11,696 nucleotides of DNA from Bermanella sp034112345 (GCA_034112345.1 JAWUVN010000048.1:1-11696); one strand, 5' to 3'; positions 1-8,008 are shown, counted from the first letter of the stretch. Notes: generated by a model from the letters alone, not told the origin. Program-made: numbers and translations.

Positions 1-231
1 TATGGATTTTCTCCGAACATCGCGGATCTTAAACTCAACTTACCCAGTGTTCTACCCAATCGAGTATTAGTGGCAGATAAACTATTAAGTGATAGCTTGG
101 TGTTTAAATACCTACCAAGTACTTTACGACGTAATGCCATAGTGGCATATGAACTGGAGTTACAAAATACGGCTGATTTGAATGAAACCTTAGTGGTTAA
201 TCAAGAGGTTCAAATTAGAAATGTCCCTTAA
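1..231 (+). CDS. mshO: MshO-like MSHA pilus minor pilin, C-terminal fragment (5' end outside window)
   Basis: An open frame runs in from the left edge (frame 1) and gives 76 residues before the TAA at 229-231. The visible part is only the C-terminal end, so the prepilin leader and N-terminal helix cannot be checked. The sequence is beta-strand-like with alternating hydrophobic residues, and ends in EVQIRNVP, the type of ending I associate with MshO proteins. Position is the main support: in known MSHA loci mshO directly precedes mshP and mshQ, and this frame overlaps the next gene by 11 bases. MshO is regarded as a minor, pilin-like component of the MSHA type IV pilus and would act at the inner membrane/periplasm during pilus assembly. 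Another pilin-like gene is possible. The identity rests mostly on context. Confidence 0.68.
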   Translation, partial: YGFSPNIADLKLNLPSVLPNRVLVADKLLSDSLVFKYLPSTLRRNAIVAYELELQNTADLNETLVVNQEVQIRNVP

Positions 232-634
232 TCATTTAAAAAATCAAAAAGGTTTAGGCCTGCCATCGGCTATTTTTTTAATTGTGATAGTTATTATGAT
301 TGTTGCATCTATTAATCAATTAAATGAAATGAATGCACAAGCATTTGGCCGAGAATGGTTAAGTCAGCGTGCATTTTATGCAGCAGATTCTGGTGCACAA
401 TTAGCAGCAACCTATGCATTAAATTCATCTGAATCAAGTCCTGTATGTAATACCAATTATATTAATAATTTATCACTATCAATCTCGGGTCTATCGTCAT
501 GCACCATTAATGTAGTTTGTGACACACAGGACGTGGCATCAGAAACCTTTATGACGTTCACAAGTACAGGCCAGTGCGGATCGGGTGCAGACTTGACCAC
601 TCGAATTATTCAGGTGAGGTTACTGGATGATTAG
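221..634 (+). CDS. mshP: MshP-like MSHA pilus biogenesis protein (pilin-like, PilX-type)
   Basis: This 137-residue protein has a short basic N-terminus (residues 1-10) ending in QKG, then a single long hydrophobic helix (about 12-34, GLPSAIFLIVIVIMIV), as in type IV pilin-like proteins. MshP family members share the G-L-P-x-A-I-F signature, present here at residues 13-18. The later segment RAFYAADSGAQLAA (about 50-63) resembles the A-x-Y-A-A-x-S-G-A-Q pattern of PilX/MshP-type minor pilins. Four cysteines in the C-terminal half could form disulfides in the periplasm. The glutamate usual at position 5 of mature pilins is absent (serine 16 if cleavage follows G11). The start ATG lies inside the end of mshO; AAGAGG at 203-208 is a possible but distant (12 nt) ribosome site. 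The end overlaps mshQ by 8 bases. Role inferred: minor component or assembly factor of the MSHA pilus. Confidence 0.8.
   Translation: MSLNHLKNQKGLGLPSAIFLIVIVIMIVASINQLNEMNAQAFGREWLSQRAFYAADSGAQLAATYALNSSESSPVCNTNYINNLSLSISGLSSCTINVVCDTQDVASETFMTFTSTGQCGSGADLTTRIIQVRLLDD
612..619 (+). promoter_or_regulatory. Ribosome binding site of mshQ
   Basis: AGGTGAGG lies 7 nt before the ATG at 627, inside the last codons of mshP. It is a good Shine-Dalgarno match and supports this start, which also gives a clean signal peptide. Confidence 0.7.
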
Positions 635-3600
635 ATATTTAATCTTACTATTCTCCATGGCTTTCACTGTAAACAGCTATGCATATTGGAGTTGTGCGTG
701 GCCATATCGAACAGAAGTGAATATCCAAGAAAACTCTGGATCTACACTGAATGATTATCAAGTAAAAGTAACCATTAATGGTAGTGATTTAAATGCTGCA
801 TATGACTGGACTACGAATGCATTTGATTTAAGAGTGATCGATAGTGATGATGAAACCTTATTGGATTTTTGGGTTGAAAGTTGGGACCAAGTAAATGAGG
901 TAGCAATAGTTTGGGTGAAGTTGAGTTCATTAGTGGCTAATCAAAACCGAACACTTTATGTCTATTATGGTAATGAATATGCCGATCAACTTGCTAATGT
1001 TCCTTTTACATTTGTTGAACCTGGAATAAAATTCCATACACGAAATGTGATTACCAATCCAAATAGTTTGGCACAAGCACAATCTTTATTTGATGGCGCA
1101 GGTGATGGCAATGCAGGATTTGGCTGTACTTTTATTACTGATTTTACAGAGATTGAAAACTCAGATGAGTTTGGCTCGAATTATAATTTTATAGCTTACA
1201 GTGAAACCTACTTTAAAGTTGAGTCTAATGAAGTAGGCATCTGGGGAATTAGATATGGATCTGATTTTGGCGGTGGTGGTGGCTTATATATTAATGGCAT
1301 CACATTAGAAGAGGATTGGGTCACTGATTTATGGTGGGATTATGATTGGGATGATTCTAGCGAAGTGCTAGAAGGCACCATTGACTTAACCGAAGGTTAC
1401 CATAAGCTTGAAATTATTGGTCAAGAAGGTGGAGATGATGGGGGTATTACTGTTCAGTTTCAAAGGCCTGGTGATGGATTTTTATCATACAATGTAGGCG
1501 ATATTGATATTGTTTCCCGTGCTTGTCCTGCCAGTATTGAGCCTTCTGTTTCGTTTGGTGCTCATGCCACTTCGAGCTGCCCGACACCGATTGCACAATA
1601 TCGATTAGATGAAGGTCCGTGGAGTGTGGCAGAGGATGTACTGGATCAAACCGGTAGTTTCCCGGGTACCATGCTAGGCAGTTTCTCAGATGAAGAAAAT
1701 AGTCAGGTATGCAGTGGCGTTAACATTAATAATAACTCTACCGTAACTGAAATATCGGCTTTAAATACTAATGTGGATTTAGATGCGGATGTTGGCCCTG
1801 TAGGCTCTATTGGGTTTTGGATTCGGTCAGAGCAAGATTGGGATGCTAATAATGTTAAACGTACTTATATGGATGCCAGCTTATATGTAAATGGCAGTGC
1901 ATCGGATCGTTATTTCTTTTTGCAAAAATTAGAAGATGGCCGATTACAATTTAGATTTGAAGATGACAACGATAGTGACTTCACTATAACGGAGTCATCT
2001 GGCCTTGTTCGTACCCAAGATACCTGGTATCACATTACTGTGACCTGGGATTTTCCAAATGATCAATTCTCTATTTATGATGGTGATATATTAATTGCTA
2101 GTGGTACGCCTAATACAAGCGGCGCAATTTCTAGCCTTGGAGATATTTATATTGGCGACAATGCTTCCCAATATAATATTGCATCAGGCAACTCTAGTTA
2201 CGCCAGTTTTGATGAAGTCACTATTTATAATTCTGTTACTTCAGTTTCTGAGATTAGGGGGTTAATGGCAAAAACTAGAAATTGCCCAACCCCAATTTTC
2301 ACAAATACGTGTGATGCAACGTTTCCTGATGGTATGTCTAGCTTAAATTTTGGCACAATAGAATTTAGTGATGGTGCTCAATTAATTGATAATCCCGATA
2401 CTCAATTAAGTGCTAATACTATTATTAATGGATCAGGTAATTCTTGTGTCAGTACCGATTGCTCAGCAGGAGACCCTATTGTGAACGCTGTTAGCGCGGG
2501 CAGCTTTCAAACAACATCAGAAACAAATGATATTTATATAAACAATAATAATTCTACAGTGCTTGGATCGGTATCTAATGAATTTGATAATGTTTATGGC
2601 GGTCGTGATGCCAGTGTCACCTTTGACAACTCTATTTATGACACGTTTTACATTGATAACTTAGATTTTGATAGAAATGCCACCATTACTTTTTTAGCGG
2701 GTACTTACTGGATTAGGAATCTATACATAGGACGAAACTCTTCGATAAATGTGGCGGGAGGAAAGGTACGGATATACATTGGTAACTCACCAACATTCGA
2801 GCGAGGCATTGAAATTAATGACGGAGGTGGCAGCGAAAACTTACTGATGTATTTTTATGATGATGTTCAGTTTGAAAGAGATACGGCTATTGAGGCCACT
2901 ATATATGGAGAACAAAACATTGAGTATGGAAGGGATTCTAGTCACAAAGGGTTAGTGACGGCTGCCGATTTGGAGTTGGGAAGCGATACAACGATTACTT
3001 ATGAGTCAGTTGCCTATGATGGATTAGATGACATTACTTGGTGTGAATCCAATGTGGTGGGCATAGGTAGTATTATTGTTTCGGCACCTTTAACCGGAAT
3101 AAATTGTTTAACGTCTGAAGTTGAAATTAGTATATTTGATACCAATGGTGACCTGTTAACAGGATTTGATAGTTCGCTGGACTTATCAACAAATGTTAAT
3201 CATGGAGACTGGTCACCCAACGGTAGCCAGTTAGGCAGTATAAATAATGGCACAGCTGATGATGGTGCCGCTACCTATTATATGTCGAGCAACGATGGAG
3301 GAAGCGTCACCCTACTGCTTTCTAATACCCACCCAGAATTAACAACGCTGACAGTGCAATCTGAGGGTGTAATGCAATCAGCTTCTATTGATTTTCAATC
3401 AGCTGGCTTTGTATTTTCCACTATCCCAAATCAAGTATCGGCTTTGAATTCTTCTACCATGACACTTCAGGCGGTTGAGACGGATCAGATAACCGGTTCA
3501 TGTCAGAGTTTATTGTTAAATCCAACTAACGTAGATTTGGCCGTTGAGTGTATATCGCCGAACAATTGTCAGTCTGCAGTGAGTACTGTTAACGATAATA

Positions 3601-5141
3601 ATGTGAACACCAATGTTTTAAATGCTGCATCGTTAAGTTATAGCAGTGTACCGCTAGACTTTGGTGGTGCTAGTTCTAGTGCAGCTCCAATTGTATTTAA
3701 TTACGATGATGCTGGCTCACTTAGAGTGTATGCAAAATATGAATTGAAAGATGTTGATGGCGTAAATACGGGAAATATTATAACGGGTACATCGAATGAT
3801 TTTGTGACCGTGCCGGCAGGTTTTTGCATAGACTCACTTGATTCGAACTGGCAATGTGATTCTCCTGGGCTAGGTGTAGCTTGTACTGCTTTCAAGCAAG
3901 CTGGTGATGCGTTTAATTTGTCTGTGACGGCCAAGCAATACAATGCAGGCAGCACAGATTACTGTTCCCACAATACAGTTAATAATTTTGTAGGATTGGT
4001 GACTTTATCCCATAGCTTAATATCACCGACAGTGGCCGATGGTGGGCAAGCAGGTGATTTTTCACTGCCCTCTATTAATTTGAATTCGGGTACTGGCACA
4101 GCATCAGCTAGTTTTGATGAGATGGGAGTGTTTACTATAACAGCAGGAGGTAACGCATATTTATCTGCCAGTTTACCGTCTAATCACTCTGATAATTTTG
4201 GTCGGTTCTATCCAAGCAGCTTCGATATTGTATCAAGTACACCTGCAATTTATGATAACGGTAATACAGGGTTTACCTATACCGGACAATTGGAATCAGA
4301 TGGTGTAACCGGTTCCATTTCTTATTTGGCAGTACCGGATTTCACTTTTGAAGTCAGAGGGTTTAACAATCAAACACTGCATAATTATGTAAACCCTTTA
4401 TATTCAAGTCCGGTAGTTAGCGCAATTGCAACGTCAAGTACACAAGGTAATATCCCGTCTGATATGACATTAACGGCAGGGTTTACGGCAGGTACAGTAT
4501 CTGGCCCCGATGTGAATGATCAATTTTTATATACATTCAATATGGCAGATCATTTTGTATTTGATCGCACTCAAAATAGTCTTAGGCCTCCTTTTAATAA
4601 TGACATAGATATAACGATTTTAAGCTTTATTGAGCCAGTTGATTCGGTTGATATCAGCAGTTCTAGTATTATTTCAGGAAGTGGAGGCCCAATTTATTAT
4701 GGGCGTATAAGAATAGAAAATGGGTACGGCCCAGAAACAGAGCCTGTTTCGCAATTATTTAAAACCGAATATTTTGATGGAACCCAATTTTTATTTAACA
4801 CATTAGATAGTGGTACAAATTACGATTTACTAGGCATTAACTCTATTGTGGTTACCGATATTGGTTATGCGTCTAATAATTTAGACAGTAATGACAGTTC
4901 CATCAGCGGAGAAATTGCTGACTTGGGAATATTCCAAGATGGGTATTTTTTAGCAAATTGGTCTGTGCCTACAGGCAATCGATACGGTTCATATGAATTT
5001 ATGTATACCGTAGAAAACTGGTTGAAGTATGACTGGGATAACACAGCGGATGGTGTTAATGAAGATCCTACTGGTACTGTTAATTTTGGTCAATTCAGAG
5101 GTAACGACCGAGTTATATACTGGAAAGAAATTAATTATTAA
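627..5141 (+). CDS. mshQ: MshQ-like secreted multidomain protein of the MSHA pilus locus
   Basis: A 1504-residue exported protein. Residues 1-19 form a signal peptide (hydrophobic ILLFSMAF core, likely cleavage after SYA). Domains in order: DUF2341-like (about 20-120, beginning WSCAWPYR and ending YVYYGNEYA); a PA14-like region (about 130-300) with a five-glycine run and many W/D residues; a LamG/concanavalin-like domain (about 318-550; AQYRLDEG at its start, WYHITVTWD inside) bracketed by two CPTPI motifs; an Asn/Asp-rich block with about seven short repeats (about 640-795) ending in DDITWC at 801-806; then a long C-terminal part with Ig-like strands and the DUF6701 hallmarks GRFYP (1192-1196) and a terminal RGNDRVIYWKEINY. 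Family knowledge: MshQ closes MSHA operons and carries DUF6701; its exact role is unsettled. Inference: it is exported, acidic and rich in cysteine pairs, so a pilus-tip or surface adhesin is plausible. Translation is probably coupled to mshP through the 8-base overlap. Confidence 0.85.
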   Translation: MIRYLILLFSMAFTVNSYAYWSCAWPYRTEVNIQENSGSTLNDYQVKVTINGSDLNAAYDWTTNAFDLRVIDSDDETLLDFWVESWDQVNEVAIVWVKLSSLVANQNRTLYVYYGNEYADQLANVPFTFVEPGIKFHTRNVITNPNSLAQAQSLFDGAGDGNAGFGCTFITDFTEIENSDEFGSNYNFIAYSETYFKVESNEVGIWGIRYGSDFGGGGGLYINGITLEEDWVTDLWWDYDWDDSSEVLEGTIDLTEGYHKLEIIGQEGGDDGGITVQFQRPGDGFLSYNVGDIDIVSRACPASIEPSVSFGAHATSSCPTPIAQYRLDEGPWSVAEDVLDQTGSFPGTMLGSFSDEENSQVCSGVNINNNSTVTEISALNTNVDLDADVGPVGSIGFWIRSEQDWDANNVKRTYMDASLYVNGSASDRYFFLQKLEDGRLQFRFEDDNDSDFTITESSGLVRTQDTWYHITVTWDFPNDQFSIYDGDILIASGTPNTSGAISSLGDIYIGDNASQYNIASGNSSYASFDEVTIYNSVTSVSEIRGLMAKTRNCPTPIFTNTCDATFPDGMSSLNFGTIEFSDGAQLIDNPDTQLSANTIINGSGNSCVSTDCSAGDPIVNAVSAGSFQTTSETNDIYINNNNSTVLGSVSNEFDNVYGGRDASVTFDNSIYDTFYIDNLDFDRNATITFLAGTYWIRNLYIGRNSSINVAGGKVRIYIGNSPTFERGIEINDGGGSENLLMYFYDDVQFERDTAIEATIYGEQNIEYGRDSSHKGLVTAADLELGSDTTITYESVAYDGLDDITWCESNVVGIGSIIVSAPLTGINCLTSEVEISIFDTNGDLLTGFDSSLDLSTNVNHGDWSPNGSQLGSINNGTADDGAATYYMSSNDGGSVTLLLSNTHPELTTLTVQSEGVMQSASIDFQSAGFVFSTIPNQVSALNSSTMTLQAVETDQITGSCQSLLLNPTNVDLAVECISPNNCQSAVSTVNDNNVNTNVLNAASLSYSSVPLDFGGASSSAAPIVFNYDDAGSLRVYAKYELKDVDGVNTGNIITGTSNDFVTVPAGFCIDSLDSNWQCDSPGLGVACTAFKQAGDAFNLSVTAKQYNAGSTDYCSHNTVNNFVGLVTLSHSLISPTVADGGQAGDFSLPSINLNSGTGTASASFDEMGVFTITAGGNAYLSASLPSNHSDNFGRFYPSSFDIVSSTPAIYDNGNTGFTYTGQLESDGVTGSISYLAVPDFTFEVRGFNNQTLHNYVNPLYSSPVVSAIATSSTQGNIPSDMTLTAGFTAGTVSGPDVNDQFLYTFNMADHFVFDRTQNSLRPPFNNDIDITILSFIEPVDSVDISSSSIISGSGGPIYYGRIRIENGYGPETEPVSQLFKTEYFDGTQFLFNTLDSGTNYDLLGINSIVVTDIGYASNNLDSNDSSISGEIADLGIFQDGYFLANWSVPTGNRYGSYEFMYTVENWLKYDWDNTADGVNEDPTGTVNFGQFRGNDRVIYWKEINY
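2595..3002 (+). repeat. Degenerate short repeat block inside mshQ (possible beta-helix turns)
   Basis: The protein repeats a pattern of about ten residues, roughly aromatic/hydrophobic-x-(G/D/E)-R-(D/N)-small-small-(I/V)-x-hydrophobic. Occurrences are YGGRDASVTF (657-666), DFDRNATITF (680-689), YIGRNSSINV (700-709), TFERGIEIND (723-732), QFERDTAIEA (748-757), EYGRDSSHKG (766-775) and ELGSDTTITY (783-792). The arginines are spaced 23, 20, 23, 25 and 18 residues apart, with 17 more to the last copy, where serine replaces arginine. This period suits one turn of a right-handed parallel beta-helix. The DNA itself is not conspicuously repeated, so the copies are old. Confidence 0.6.
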
Positions 5142-5168
5142 ATAGCATAAGACCTGATTATATAATAC

Positions 5169-5181
5169 ATATCCAGGATAT
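5169..5181. repeat. Short perfect palindrome between mshQ and ntrC
   Basis: ATATCC-A-GGATAT is a perfect dyad with a one-base centre, 28 bases past the mshQ stop. It is too short to form a stable RNA hairpin and may be chance in AT-rich DNA. Confidence 0.3.
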
Positions 5182-5230
5182 ATTAGCTGTGATTATTTAA
5201 GCATAGAAAGTGAATATAAATATATTTTGA

Positions 5231-5268
5231 TAACTAATACGGATTAATTGAATGACCCGTATTAGTTA
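5231..5268. terminator. 12-bp perfect inverted repeat between convergent mshQ and ntrC (possible bidirectional terminator)
   Basis: TAACTAATACGG (5231-5242) pairs exactly with CCGTATTAGTTA (5257-5268) around a 14-base loop. It lies between the 3' ends of two convergent genes, where a shared terminator is expected. Against this, the stem is AT-rich, the loop is long, and neither strand has a good run of T after the stem. It could also be a 3'-end processing hairpin or a protein-binding dyad. Confidence 0.4.
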
Positions 5269-5288
5269 CTGCAAGACATTAAAATTTC

Positions 5289-6716
5289 TTATGAATCTTC
5301 TGGCACTTCTTCTTGAGAATCTTCCATACCCAGTTCTTTAATTTTACGAGTTAGGGTATTACGACCCCAGCCTAATAAAATTGAAGCGTCTCTTCTACGA
5401 CCAGCAGTATGCTTTAAAGCAGTTTCAATCATGATGCGTTCAAAGATAGGCACAGCCGTATCTAGTACAGATTTCTTCCCTTGAGCCAGTTGTTGATCAG
5501 CCCAGTTTTTAAGTGCTTGTTCCCAGTTATTACTGGTGGTCATTTTTTCTTCTTGATTTAGCAGTTCAGGGGGAAGGTCATTAATATGAACTTCTCTACC
5601 CGAGGCCATTACTGTAATCCAGCGGCAAGTATTTTCTAATTGTCGAACGTTACCCGGCCAAGGCAGTGTGCATAAATATTCTTCGGTATCCGATTTTAAT
5701 AATTTTGCTTCAACCCCCAGTTCTTCAGCGGCGCGATTTAAGAAGTGATGCAGTAAACGTGGCACATCTTCACGACGCTCAGAAAGAGATGGCAAGTGGA
5801 TTCGAATGACGTTTAAGCGGTGAAATAAATCTTCACGGAAAGTACCGGCTTTCACTAGTACTTCTAAATCTTGGTGTGTTGCAGCAATAATGCGCACATT
5901 CACTTTTACAGGCGTGCTACCACCCACGCGGTAAAATTCACCATCCGCGAGTACACGTAATAAACGTGTTTGCGTATCGGCTGGCATGTCACCTATTTCA
6001 TCTAAGAATAATGTACCGCAATCGGCTTGCTCAAAGCGCCCCTGACGCTTACCACCAGCACCTGTGAACGAACCTTTTTCATGACCAAACAATTCACTTT
6101 CAATTAAATCCTTTGGAATGGCTGCCATATTTAAGGCAACAAATGGATGTTCACTACGAGGGCTGTGTTTATGCAGCGCGTGAGCAACCAGTTCCTTACC
6201 TGTACCGGATTCACCATTAATTAAGACAGTGATATTTGAGTGGCTTAAGCGTCCAATGGCTCTAAATACTTCCTGCATAGCAGGTGCTTCGCCAATTATT
6301 TCGGTATTTTGATATTGTTCTGCAGGCTCTTCAGAAGCTATTGCAGCGTTTTCTTGCTTATGGCTGATGGCGCGTTTGATTAAACTAACAGCTTCATCAA
6401 CATCAAAAGGTTTGGGTAAATATTCAAATGCCCCTTTTTGATAAGAGTTAACTGCACTGTCTAAATCGCTGTGTGCAGTCATGATTATCACTGGGATATC
6501 AGGCTGAACATTATGAATTTGTTGTAACAACTCAAGGCCGTCTATACCAGGCATGCGAACATCACTGATGATGGCATCTGGTATTTCACGGTTTAAAGAA
6601 TTAAGCACTCGATCGCCGTTTTCAAATGATAGACTTTCGATGTTTTCTTGTTCTAATGCTTTTTCTAATACCCATCGAATTGAACGGTCGTCGTCAATAA
6701 TCCAAACTTTATTCAT
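5289..6716 (-). CDS. glnG: Nitrogen regulation response regulator NtrC (NR-I), sigma-54 activator
   Basis: At 475 residues this is a full-length NtrC (E. coli 469). The receiver domain (about 3-118) has acidic residues D8-D10, phosphoacceptor D52 (SDVRMPG), T80 and K102. The AAA+ sigma-54 interaction domain (about 139-370) has Walker A GESGTGKE (168-175), Walker B LFLDEI (236-241) and a sigma-54-contact loop reading GSFTGA (215-220), where GAFTGA is usual. A Fis-type helix-turn-helix (about 425-462) binds DNA. When phosphorylated by NtrB under nitrogen limitation, NtrC forms oligomers on upstream sites and drives open complex formation by RNA polymerase-sigma-54. It follows ntrB by 9 bases, so the two are co-transcribed. 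The only purine-rich ribosome site (AGAGAAAG) overlaps the ntrB stop, which suggests translational coupling. Its likely local target is the glnA promoter in this window. Confidence 0.97.
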   Translation of the reverse strand: MNKVWIIDDDRSIRWVLEKALEQENIESLSFENGDRVLNSLNREIPDAIISDVRMPGIDGLELLQQIHNVQPDIPVIIMTAHSDLDSAVNSYQKGAFEYLPKPFDVDEAVSLIKRAISHKQENAAIASEEPAEQYQNTEIIGEAPAMQEVFRAIGRLSHSNITVLINGESGTGKELVAHALHKHSPRSEHPFVALNMAAIPKDLIESELFGHEKGSFTGAGGKRQGRFEQADCGTLFLDEIGDMPADTQTRLLRVLADGEFYRVGGSTPVKVNVRIIAATHQDLEVLVKAGTFREDLFHRLNVIRIHLPSLSERREDVPRLLHHFLNRAAEELGVEAKLLKSDTEEYLCTLPWPGNVRQLENTCRWITVMASGREVHINDLPPELLNQEEKMTTSNNWEQALKNWADQQLAQGKKSVLDTAVPIFERIMIETALKHTAGRRRDASILLGWGRNTLTRKIKELGMEDSQEEVPEDS

Positions 6717-6725
6717 AGTCTTTCT

Positions 6726-7838
6726 CTACTGTAGTCTTGGGCCATTATTTGAGCTTGGCGGAGACAGCTCAAGAGGCAGGTAAATTGAAAATTGGGTTTG
6801 GCCAGGCTTACTGTCACATTCAATAATGCCCTGGTGTTGATTAATAATGGATTGCGCAATGGAGAGACCTAAGCCGGTACCTTCTGCGCGCCCGCTGATC
6901 ATTGGAAAAAATAAGCTTTCGCGAATATCTTCTGGAATACCAGGGCCGTTATCAATAATAGATATGTGTAAAACCAGTTTGTGTTTTGTGTGGCCAATGG
7001 TGAATTGGCGAATAGCTCGAGTTTTTAATGTGATCTCAGCTGGGAAATTAGTTTGACGTTTTGACAGTAGCGCCTGCATAGCGTTTCGGGTGATATTCAA
7101 AGCCACTTGAATAAGTTGTTCTTTATCAGCAAAAAATTCTGGGATACTAGGATCATAGTCTCGGTGGAACTTAATGTTATCTTCAGCTTCAACAATAATT
7201 AAGCTGCGCACTCGCTCAAGTACTTCGTGAATATTCGTTTCGAAGCGTTCGGGTAGCTTATTAGGGCCAAGCATTTTATCCACAAGGTTTCGTAATCGAT
7301 CTACTTCTTCAATAATAATAGTGGTGAACTCTTTAAGTTCTGGATTGCCTAGCATGCGTTCTAATAATTGAGCGCTGCCACGAATACCACCAAGAGGATT
7401 TTTAATTTCATGAGCCATTCCGCGTACAAGAGATTGAGTGGTGGCTTGCGCGCTTATGAGGTCTTCTTCACGAGTGATTCGTGTGAGCCTGTCACGACCA
7501 TGCATTTCGATTATAAGGCATGATGTTCCTTCAAACTCTGCAGGGCTAACACTATAATCAAGTAGCGATTCCTGTTTGTTGGATAGTACGACTGTGGCTT
7601 CACGTTTAGTGAAAGACCCATCATTCTTAATACTTTTGAAGAATGTATTTAGGCTAATGCTGGCGTCGTGAAAATAGTTATCAAATGGCTCGCCCACACA
7701 TCGTCTACCACTGACTTGCAAAAATGATTCTGCTGCGGGGTTTAAATAGCGCACGGTTAAATCTTGATTTAGAACCAAGATAGCGCTATCTAGATGATTG
7801 ATGAGTTCTTTGTAAAAAACGAAGTCGGCCATATACAC
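6726..7838 (-). CDS. glnL: Nitrogen regulation sensor histidine kinase/phosphatase NtrB (NR-II)
   Basis: This 370-residue soluble kinase has no membrane segment, as expected for NtrB. An N-terminal PAS domain (about 8-115) is followed by the dimerisation and phosphotransfer domain with GMAHEIKNPLGG, placing the phosphorylated histidine at H143. The HATPase domain carries an N box (N248-N252), G1 box DNGPGI (296-301) and G2 box GTGLGL (320-325). By family knowledge it autophosphorylates, passes phosphate to NtrC when nitrogen is limiting, and acts as a phosphatase under control of the PII protein when glutamine is plentiful; no PII gene is visible here. The start is uncertain. The longest frame uses GTG at 7838, 5 nt from AAGGA (7844-7848), while an ATG two codons later (7832) lies 11 nt from it. 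The other nitrogen-block genes lie on the same strand, upstream (DUF4124, glnA) and downstream (ntrC). Confidence 0.96.
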   Translation of the reverse strand: MYMADFVFYKELINHLDSAILVLNQDLTVRYLNPAAESFLQVSGRRCVGEPFDNYFHDASISLNTFFKSIKNDGSFTKREATVVLSNKQESLLDYSVSPAEFEGTSCLIIEMHGRDRLTRITREEDLISAQATTQSLVRGMAHEIKNPLGGIRGSAQLLERMLGNPELKEFTTIIIEEVDRLRNLVDKMLGPNKLPERFETNIHEVLERVRSLIIVEAEDNIKFHRDYDPSIPEFFADKEQLIQVALNITRNAMQALLSKRQTNFPAEITLKTRAIRQFTIGHTKHKLVLHISIIDNGPGIPEDIRESLFFPMISGRAEGTGLGLSIAQSIINQHQGIIECDSKPGQTQFSIYLPLELSPPSSNNGPRLQ

Positions 7839-7892
7839 TTAATTCCTTGGTCATAGCCTGTTTAGCAAGAAGTAAGCCAGCTCTGGAATGTA

Positions 7893-7910
7893 CTGTGACA
7901 GCTGTGACAG
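7893..7910. repeat. Tandem 9-bp near-palindromic repeat in the ntrBC leader
   Basis: CTGTGACAG occurs twice head-to-tail without a spacer. Each copy is itself a dyad (CTGT-G-ACAG), and the junction forms another (ACAGCTGT). It lies between a candidate -10 box and the ntrB start. A transcription factor operator is possible; I do not recognise it as the NtrC consensus. Confidence 0.5.
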
Positions 7911-7923
7911 GCTGCTACGCTTG

Positions 7924-7929
7924 ATTATA
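7924..7929 (-). promoter_or_regulatory. Candidate -10 box of the ntrBC promoter
   Basis: On the minus strand this reads TATAAT, 86 nt upstream of the GTG start of ntrB. No good -35 hexamer is found at 16-18 bp, so activation by a regulator or a weak constitutive promoter is possible. A 12-bp dyad CGTTA-AA-TAACG (7933-7944) lies immediately upstream, in the spacer. Confidence 0.4.
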
Positions 7930-7946
7930 AGGCGTTATTTAACGAC

Positions 7947-7967
7947 AAGAGTACAGTCTCTACTCTT
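7947..7967. terminator. Weak stem-loop downstream of the DUF4124 gene
   Basis: AAGAGTA (7947-7953) pairs exactly with TACTCTT (7961-7967) around a 7-base loop. It lies 42 bases past the DUF4124 stop, on the expected side for its terminator, but on the minus strand no T run follows. It may only attenuate transcription into ntrBC. Confidence 0.3.
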
Positions 7968-8008
7968 TTCATGCCCCATTATAGTGCTTACTCGTATTTT
8001 GTTGTGCA

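Noticed and set aside
3701..3955. 84-residue open frame on the minus strand inside mshQ
   Set aside because: It lies wholly within a strongly supported secreted-protein gene, has no recognisable motif and no clear ribosome site; it is a shadow frame.
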